DNA of 37,579 nucleotides from Planctomycetaceae bacterium (GTDB lineage Bacteria > Planctomycetota > Phycisphaerae > UBA1845 > UTPLA1): NCBI GenBank assembly GCA_011525745.1, contig WYBU01000110.1, positions 1 through 37,579 on the forward strand, written 5' to 3'. Below are positions 35,401 through 37,579 of the stretch, piece after piece; position 1 is the stretch's first letter; each line of letters starts with the position of its first letter. Under the pieces are notes generated by a model that saw only the letters and a program-made list of their open reading frames with translations, searched no databases and had not been told where the DNA came from. A program made the translations under genes and the position numbers.

Positions 35401-36228
35401 GGCGCCTGCGGTTGCGGCGTGCCGGATACCGACGCCAATGGCGACGGTCTGCCCGATTGCCTGAGCATCGATCTGTGTCCCAACGATCCGAACAAGACGT
35501 CGCCGGGCGCGTGCGGGTGCGGCGTGCCGGATACCGACGCGGACGGCGACGGCGTGCCCGACTGCTTCGCGATCGACCTGTGCCCCGACGATCCCAACAA
35601 GACCAACCCCGGCGTTTGCGGCTGCGGCGTTCCCGATACGGATGCCGACGGCAACGGCGTGCCGGACTGCCTCGACGTCGATCTGTGTCCGAATGATCCG
35701 AACAAGACGTCGCCCGGCGCGTGCGGCTGCGGCGTGCCGGATACCGACGCGGACGGCGACGGCGTGCCCGACTGCTTCGCCGTGGACCTGTGCCCCAACG
35801 ATCCCAACAAGACCAATCCGGGAATCTGCGGGTGCGGCGTTCCGGATGTCGATTCCGACGGCGACGGCGTTCCCGACTGCATCGATCGCTGTCCCAACGA
35901 TCCGAACAAGATCGACGCCGGCGCGTGCGGCTGCGGAACATCCGACGCCGACAGCGACGGCGACGGTATTCTGGACTGCTTCGACAACTGCCCGACGACG
36001 GCCAATCCCGATCAGGCCGATGCGGACAACGACGGCGTGGGCGACGCCTGCGAGACGGTCGGACCGCCGCCGGGACAGGAAACGCCGGCGGTGATCGATC
36101 GCGACCTGCTGCGGATGCTGGTCGATCTGTTGTTCGGCAACTGCGGCGCCGGACTGAGCCTGGCGCTGACCGGCTCGCTGGCCGGCCTGATGAGCATGAA
36201 GCGCAGTGTTCGGCGACGCCGCCGGTAA
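32431..36228 (+). CDS. Giant secreted calcium-binding repeat protein (FG-GAP propeller, nidogen-like, TSP3; 1265 aa)
   Basis: The start at 32431 follows AGGAAGGGG and opens a signal peptide (GALIVTFLAALSVSSTAVAA); an upstream in-frame ATG at 32347 would mask it. Residues about 33-167: short DCNTNGTPDECD-type repeats. About 190-530: FG-GAP/VCBS propeller repeats (DFDRDGNDDVAM, DFNGDQYPDLAV, DVDGDGDIDLLI, DFDGDGDLDLAL). About 570-757: a Cys-bearing beta domain resembling nidogen/NIDO-like modules (FVQSSNGYVEL, RVIFYWNTETYDD, IEWNFASAQYSD). About 789-1210: thrombospondin type 3 repeats, with many Asp residues for calcium. The C-terminus has NCGAG (Cys1238), a hydrophobic helix and KRSVRRRRR, resembling a C-terminal sorting signal. 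Probably a cell-surface or matrix protein; adhesion is inference. It is unrelated in function to the upstream synthase as far as can be seen. Confidence 0.9.
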   Translation: MSQSSCSGALIVTFLAALSVSSTAVAAGGSGPDCNTNFVSDDFDILMGTSADCNTNLTPDECDVGLYGHSDCNTNGTPDECETDGDLDGVIDDCDQCPGYPDGSDCNTNGVPDFCDIYGPADCNTNGTADICEDDDCDLNGTLDVCEIDAGNADCNTDGVVDACELFTSFSFSADGQIDLGFSYPLISAKGDFDRDGNDDVAMTTAPDDFVAVFYGDGAGNLFGPVYYEASPGAYFLWGIDVADFNGDQYPDLAVPVYDFGISVMLNDGAGGFLPTVLYPADPGGLLSGMSLYYLVAARLNDDAHVDIAAVDYQNNLLNVFLNNGDGTFADVSVTPITTGQLDAYPIDDGDVDGDGDIDLLIGLYDSGRVAILKNDGQANFTPGGQVGLPTYVEYIHVADLDDDGDPDLAVVTYDPLFVHVFRNNGSGIFLQSSAVPIDPNQYGYGETVHSADFDGDGDLDLALVDYNNYLAFVLLNSGIAHFTVGGTFDTGSYAYDSIPVDLDRDGLSDLVVLNADFDRVDVYLNNSVSGSDCNTNGTPDECDAAFGASADCNNNGRPDECDVVPGGGAPVAVPFTFEPPTFFDGSDSCDDCELGEVDLPWSVTLSGVPLSRFVQSSNGYVELMQAGEDGCFPSFGSLSDITGCSDATDHIYLLAAYDDLSSDDCCEFGYQILSNRVIFYWNTETYDDSGDGALNEFQVILHADGRIEWNFASAQYSDYGYDLLTGIYFGYGRDEFVEIARNRIPSFESFMLGGLANSTDCNSNGTPDECELSADCNTNGTADSCEQDSDGDGVPDACDRCPGVEDGNDSDNDGVPDGCDGCPTDPLKIHPGACGCNVPDDDDDFDGVPNCFDICPGADDRLDSDADGIPDCLDPCPLAGDTDSDGVDDCLDRCPDDPNKLDPGACGCGEPDTDANNDGVPDCVGVDLCPNDPNKTNPGVCGCGVPDDDTDGDGLPDCIDPCPASGDSDGDGVDDCLDRCPNDDAKLDPGACGCGVPDTDANGDGLPDCLSIDLCPNDPNKTSPGACGCGVPDTDADGDGVPDCFAIDLCPDDPNKTNPGVCGCGVPDTDADGNGVPDCLDVDLCPNDPNKTSPGACGCGVPDTDADGDGVPDCFAVDLCPNDPNKTNPGICGCGVPDVDSDGDGVPDCIDRCPNDPNKIDAGACGCGTSDADSDGDGILDCFDNCPTTANPDQADADNDGVGDACETVGPPPGQETPAVIDRDLLRMLVDLLFGNCGAGLSLALTGSLAGLMSMKRSVRRRRR
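34887..35985 (+). repeat. In-gene tandem array of 105-bp TSP3-coding units
   Basis: Units of 35 codons with the pattern LCPNDPNKTSPGACGCGV, then PDTDADGDGVPDC, repeat about nine times with some variants. A higher-order period of 210 bp is visible. The block from 35464 is nearly repeated from 35674, including the alternation of TSPGACGCG and TNPGVCGCG units. This indicates recent duplication or gene conversion. Confidence 0.85.
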
Positions 36229-36304
36229 GCGATTGTTGCGGACCCGATTCGCCTTCACACTCCACGATCGGGCATTGCTACGATGCCCGGCGGAGGTGCT
36301 TGAC

Positions 36305-36457
36305 ATGATCTTGCCCTGGATGCTTGCGATTGTGAACTGGCTCATTGGCGTGCCGCTGGCGTTTCTCGGCGGCGCGGGCGTCACGGCGTTTTCGGCGCCG
36401 GTGCGATCCGCGCTGGCGGACGCACTTTACGGCTTCCTCAACTCCGTGCTGCCGTAG
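36305..36457 (+). CDS. Small hydrophobic membrane peptide (50 aa)
   Basis: The ATG at 36305 follows a textbook GGAGGT ribosome-binding site (36292-36297) at 7-base spacing. The product MILPWMLAIVNWLIGVPL, continuing AFLGGAGVTAFSA, is mostly one membrane helix, then a short amphipathic tail ending FLNSVLP. The strong ribosome-binding site and clean hydrophobic pattern make it credible despite its size. A longer frame from 36206 overlaps the previous gene and is less likely. Function is unknown. It lies 76 bp after the repeat-protein gene. Confidence 0.6.
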   Translation: MILPWMLAIVNWLIGVPLAFLGGAGVTAFSAPVRSALADALYGFLNSVLP

Positions 36458-36567
36458 CGCCGCGGCCTCGGCCGGGCGGCCGCCCACATCGAGCCGCCGA
36501 GCGGCGCACGATGGCGGTGTTTGCGTTGCGCGGTTTTATCCGAAACAGCGATGTGCGGGCGTGGGCG

Positions 36568-36583
36568 CGTTTCACGTGAAACA
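36568..36583. other. parS: parS-like site, 15 of 16 bases
   Basis: CGTTTCACGTGAAACA differs from the perfect parS only at its first base, so the essential GTTTCACGTGAAAC core is complete. ParB binding is expected. Confidence 0.75.
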
Positions 36584-36604
36584 GGCGTTGATGTTGTGCA
36601 TTCG

Positions 36605-36620
36605 TGCCTCCCGTGAAACA
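36605..36620. other. Degenerate parS half-site
   Basis: TGCCTCCCGTGAAACA matches parS at 13 of 16 positions, with the right half intact. It is 37 bp after the site at 36568 and corresponds to the parS site at 1109-1124 in the inverted copy. Probably a decayed site. Confidence 0.5.
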
Positions 36621-36710
36621 GGGATGGGGCGTTGGCGGCGGGGGCAGGCGGCCGAGCAATGGGCACGCGGGGGGCGGGCAAAAGTCCGATGATGGTGTGG
36701 CGGACCGGGC
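36613..36710 (-). repeat. Right, inverted copy of the parS-associated 100-bp sequence
   Basis: The reverse complement of 36613-36710 matches 1017-1116, with 39 identical bases next to the parS core. The rest of the gap from 36711 to 36926 shows no gene. A short stem GGCCTTCCGGCC at about 36842-36853 lies beyond the repeat. Confidence 0.85.
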
Positions 36711-36926
36711 TGTGCTGAGGTGCGCGGCGCGCGGTGAGGACAGGACAATGAAACCGGAGAAGCGGCAACGGAAGGGCACCATTACACTTGCCGCCAATAG
36801 GCGCGCGGACCGACTCTCCTGGCTACTCGGCAATCTTGCACGGCCTTCCGGCCGGGGCGTTGTTTCCCTTTGATTGAAACATCTCAGCAGATCGGTCGAG
36901 CGCGTGTCGGATTCAACGCCCTGTGA

Positions 36927-37460
36927 TCACTCACTAACTGCGGGAGTAGTCCTCGGCCTGTTTTTCTGTATGTCTATAACGTCCACCCACTTGCCAGCCG
37001 AATATCGAACGACGACACAGTACTCCCTAACTGCCCATAGCTCATTCGTAGTCGGATGCCAGTAGGGCAACCACACATGTGACGGTAACGGGGCCACAAC
37101 CTCATTCCGAAGATCAGACATATGAAAAACGACGAGTCCCTCGAGGCCAGAGTCGTACGCTAGTACACCGCCGTCCGGTCGCCACGAAAAACCGGCATGC
37201 AAAGACACGTCAGCTACACGCGTATATGTGTTCACTTGTGGTTGAATCACGTAGAGCGCTCCACCGGCCAGTTCATGTTGGATGGGTTTGCGCTGGAGTG
37301 CTGCAAAGTGCGTAGCGCTCGGACTGAGCTTGACGTCTACCACTCGTTTGACGTCAGCGCTCCATACTACCTTGCCAGTGCCCATGTCGTACTTTCGTAT
37401 CGAATCGTTAAACGAGTCACAGTTCAGCCGCGGCTGATCGCCGCTTCCAATCAGGTTCAT
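36927..37460 (-). pseudogene. Beta-propeller protein fragment, probably 5'-truncated by the adjacent IS
   Basis: The frame gives up to 177 residues with repeating beta-blade text: YDMGTGKVVWSADVKR, VVDVKLSPSATHFAALQ, ADVSLHAGFSWRPDGGVLAY and LPYWHPTTNELWAV. These are typical of WD40/TolB-like propellers. There are only about three blades and no signal peptide. The first ATG (37460) overlaps the stop codon of an ISL3-type transposase gene, and the first 20 or so residues do not look like a natural N-terminus. I infer that the original gene was cut by IS insertion, and this is its C-terminal part. Base composition is lower in GC than the neighbours. It may still be an intact short protein if an internal start is used. 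Confidence 0.5.
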
Positions 37461-37579
37461 CTCCCAACTCCGGGGAACGCCGCGCGGATTTTTAGGAAGA
37501 AGTAATCTTCATCGCGGTAGCCGTAGGCCATGCGTTTGATGACCTTGATTTTGTTGTTGATGCCCTCCAGCAGACTGGT
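37457..37579 (-). mobile_element. C-terminus of an ISL3-type transposase (partial, runs off window end)
   Basis: Reading the minus strand from the window edge gives LLEGINNKIKVIKRMAYGYR, then DEDYFFLKIRAAFPGVGR and a TGA at 37459-37457. The EGINNKIKVIKRxAYGYRDxxYFxLKI block is the conserved C-terminal end of ISL3-family (IS204/IS1001/IS1096/IS1165) DDE transposases. It includes the catalytic Glu of the DDE triad region (LLEG). The rest of the element and its left end lie outside the window. The right terminal inverted repeat should lie within the following 100 bp or so (about 37360-37456), but I could not identify it by eye. Confidence 0.8.

Noticed and set aside
34887..35985. Regular repeats resembling a CRISPR array
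   Set aside because: Period is 105 bp, units are in frame and encode calcium-binding TSP3 motifs; no unique spacers and no cas genes.
34623..36265. Long minus-strand frames opposite the TSP3 array
   Set aside because: Ser/Pro/Gly- or Arg-only repetitive translations that mirror the sense-strand repeat; not protein-like.

Overview
The window is GC-rich chromosomal DNA from a bacterium that is most likely a member of the Planctomycetota. The pointers are a DUF1800/DUF1501 secretion pair, a giant secreted protein built of short DCNTNGTPDECD-type Cys/Asp repeats and thrombospondin type 3 repeats, an S9 prolyl-oligopeptidase-type exopeptidase, and abundant intergenic palindromic repeats. Housekeeping genes (rpmE, prfA, prs, coaD, a gmhA-like SIS gene) show that this is chromosome, not plasmid. 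No tRNA, rRNA or CRISPR array was seen.

Layout. 1-1.2 kb: the 5' end of a minus-strand gene with a hairpin-occluded Shine-Dalgarno, a decayed IS5-type transposase, then three perfect 16-bp ParB/Noc-type parS palindromes at exactly 36-bp spacing. 1.36-14.1 kb: mostly housekeeping and secreted-protein genes (S9 peptidase, coiled-coil protein, gmhA-like, rpmE, terminator, prfA, prs, DUF1501, DUF1800, coaD, an unknown gene, a membrane protein), separated by two families of palindromic repeats. 14.5-32.3 kb: a Pfa-type iterative polyketide/polyunsaturated lipid synthase. It consists of a PfaD-like enoyl reductase, a PfaA-like KS-MAT-ACP-ACP-KR-DH megasynthase, a PfaB/PfaC-like KS-CLF-AT-DH-DH megasynthase, and an OleA-like head-to-head thiolase. 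32.4-36.2 kb: a 1265-residue secreted protein with an FG-GAP/VCBS propeller, a nidogen-like domain, TSP3 repeats and a C-terminal Cys-Gly/TM/Arg sorting-like tail. 36.3-37.6 kb: a 50-residue membrane peptide, an inverted and degraded copy of the left parS-associated repeat, a beta-propeller fragment and the C-terminus of an ISL3-type transposase that runs off the window.

How the genes fit together. The reductase, PfaA-like and PfaC-like proteins carry every activity needed to build and partly desaturate a long acyl chain on an ACP without oxygen-dependent desaturases. The gene order (reductase first) and the AT placed between CLF and DH resemble what I recall of myxobacterial PUFA synthases more than marine gammaproteobacterial pfaABCD. 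The OleA-like gene just downstream suggests that the acyl product may be condensed with a second acyl chain to a beta-keto acid or ketone, but no oleBCD partner and no phosphopantetheinyl transferase is present here. Only one of the two ACPs keeps the phosphopantetheine serine. The whole 35-kb interval is bracketed by inverted copies of a roughly 100-bp parS-bearing sequence, which suggests closeness to the chromosome partition/origin region.
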